Assembly (NCBI GenBank): GCA_946479985.1
Contig: CAMLIF010000095.1
Coordinates: forward strand, 1-15,607
Reading direction: 5' to 3'
Length of the DNA stretch: 15,607 nt
Source: an uncultured Flavobacteriales bacterium
Lineage (GTDB): Bacteria > Bacteroidota > Bacteroidia > Flavobacteriales > Crocinitomicaceae
The notes under the pieces: generated by a model
What the model was told of the DNA's origin: nothing
The model's input: the letters and a program-made list of their open reading frames with translations, nothing else
Databases searched by the model: none
Shown here: positions 14,760 through 15,607 of the stretch, piece after piece
How positions within the stretch are numbered: position 1 is the first letter of the stretch
Layout: the number at the start of each line of letters is the position of its first letter
Position numbers and translations under genes: made by a program

Positions 14760-15496
14760 GTTTTCGGATCAATTAATACAGCAAAATCTTCAATTTTCAG
14801 CGCTGCACCTCCAATTAGTCCGCCATCTACATTCGGACAAGCGAATAATGCTTCTGCATTGGAAGGGTTACAACTTCCACCGTATAAAATTGAAATTTGT
14901 TCTGAAACTTCCGGGCCGTACACTTCAGTTAACCATGATCGAATGGCGGCGTGCAGTTCTTCTGCCTGTTCAACTGAAGCTGTTAACCCAGTTCCAATTG
15001 CCCATATTGGTTCATAAGCAATAACAGTTTTCAGGATTTGCTCTTCAGAAAGATGAAACAAACTTTCCTGCAATTGATTCTTAACGAAATTCAAATGTTC
15101 TTCGGCCTGGCGTACTTCCAATGGTTCGCCACAGCAGAAAAACGGTGTTAATCCTACTTCCAAAGAATAATCTACTTTATCTTTTAAAAAAGCGTTGGTT
15201 TCGTTGAAATACATACGTCGCTCGGAGTGGCCGATCAAAATAGCCTTTGCTCCTACTTCAAACCATTGTTTCATACTTACTTCGCCGGTAAAAGCTCCCG
15301 AATCTTTTGGGTAACCATTCTGTACACCAACCGGAATCTTACCGGAGCCGGCAAATTCGCTTACATAACATGCCGAAGGGAAAACAAAAACATCAATAGG
15401 AGTTTGAATTTGCGAAACACCTGAAAACAAAGCCCTCGCTTCGTTTGGGCCTAAATTCATTTTCCAGTTCCCTGCAACTATTCTGCGTCTGCTCAT
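14747..15496 (-). CDS. tpiA: Triose-phosphate isomerase
   Basis: The 249-residue protein is a standard TIM barrel. Catalytic residues are all present: K12 in GNWKMN, H90 in LIGHSERR and E162 in VIAYEPIWAIGTG. The phosphate-binding loops LYGGSCNPSNA and GGLIGGAAL are intact. It interconverts dihydroxyacetone phosphate and glyceraldehyde 3-phosphate in glycolysis; dihydroxyacetone phosphate also feeds glycerol-3-phosphate, the substrate of PlsY in the same operon. I chose the ATG at 15496, since the family normally begins a few residues before the first strand (RRIVAGNWK); the longer frame from 15571 adds 25 atypical residues. It is the first complete gene of the leftward block. I see no consensus -33/-7 promoter in the 111 bases to its right, so transcription may begin outside the window. 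Confidence 0.97.
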   Translation of the reverse strand: MSRRRIVAGNWKMNLGPNEARALFSGVSQIQTPIDVFVFPSACYVSEFAGSGKIPVGVQNGYPKDSGAFTGEVSMKQWFEVGAKAILIGHSERRMYFNETNAFLKDKVDYSLEVGLTPFFCCGEPLEVRQAEEHLNFVKNQLQESLFHLSEEQILKTVIAYEPIWAIGTGLTASVEQAEELHAAIRSWLTEVYGPEVSEQISILYGGSCNPSNAEALFACPNVDGGLIGGAALKIEDFAVLIDPKTWNI

Positions 15497-15607
15497 AATT
15501 GTAATTTTACTTACCGTTTTTATTTTAAATTGATATAGAAATGGTCTGTTTTTCATACAGCACAAGTTCATTGTTTAAGAAACACATCACAACAGCCATA
15601 AACGCTG

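Noticed and set aside
15525..15607. Minus-strand frames open at the right edge (ending at 15568 or 15525) as the 3' end of an upstream gene
   Set aside because: Only 13 to 27 codons are visible, more than one frame is possible and no recognisable family motif is present, so it cannot be called.
15497..15607. Promoter for tpiA (TATATCAA near 15530-15540 on the minus strand)
   Set aside because: It lacks the TTTG part of the -7 element and has no convincing -33 box.

Overview
The window looks like a Bacteroidota chromosome, probably Flavobacteriales. The reasons are a -7 element of the TAnnTTTG type in front of the tRNA, a moderately AT-rich and tightly overlapping operon, a giant exported protein with the TPR/PD40-propeller/carboxypeptidase-regulatory-like layout common in this phylum, and a ClpS typical of the phylum. 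The genus is inference; a Fluviicola/Crocinitomicaceae-like organism would fit.

Left edge (1-1474): the 3' part of a large serine recombinase gene runs rightward and ends inside a tRNA-Arg(ACG) gene on the opposite strand. The tRNA has a clear Bacteroidota-type promoter (1509-1539). A strong hairpin terminator (1361-1396) follows it and lies inside the recombinase coding sequence. This is the classic picture of one end of an integrated element that used the tRNA 3' half as its attachment site. The body of the element lies to the left, outside the window.

The rest (1564-15496) is one leftward six-gene block, very likely an operon: tpiA, prmA, a 1538-aa exported protein of unknown function, plsY, a 2267-aa exported multidomain giant, and clpS. 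Junctions are overlaps of 13, 1 and 11-14 bp or gaps of 2 and 27 bp, with no internal terminator seen. It mixes housekeeping functions (triose-phosphate isomerase, ribosomal protein L11 methyltransferase, phosphatidic acid synthesis, N-degron adaptor) with two very large envelope proteins that fill about 11.4 kb.

The most interesting points are these: the giant protein, which joins a PorE-like N-terminus to about 1400 residues of coiled coil (including roughly 100-residue tandem repeats) and two SPOR-like modules; its odd start, where an ATG frame and the main frame are separated by one base in a T4A4 run; the unclassified 1538-aa protein; and the three-way overlap of recombinase, tRNA and terminator. 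I found no CRISPR array, insertion sequence, riboswitch or complete defence system.
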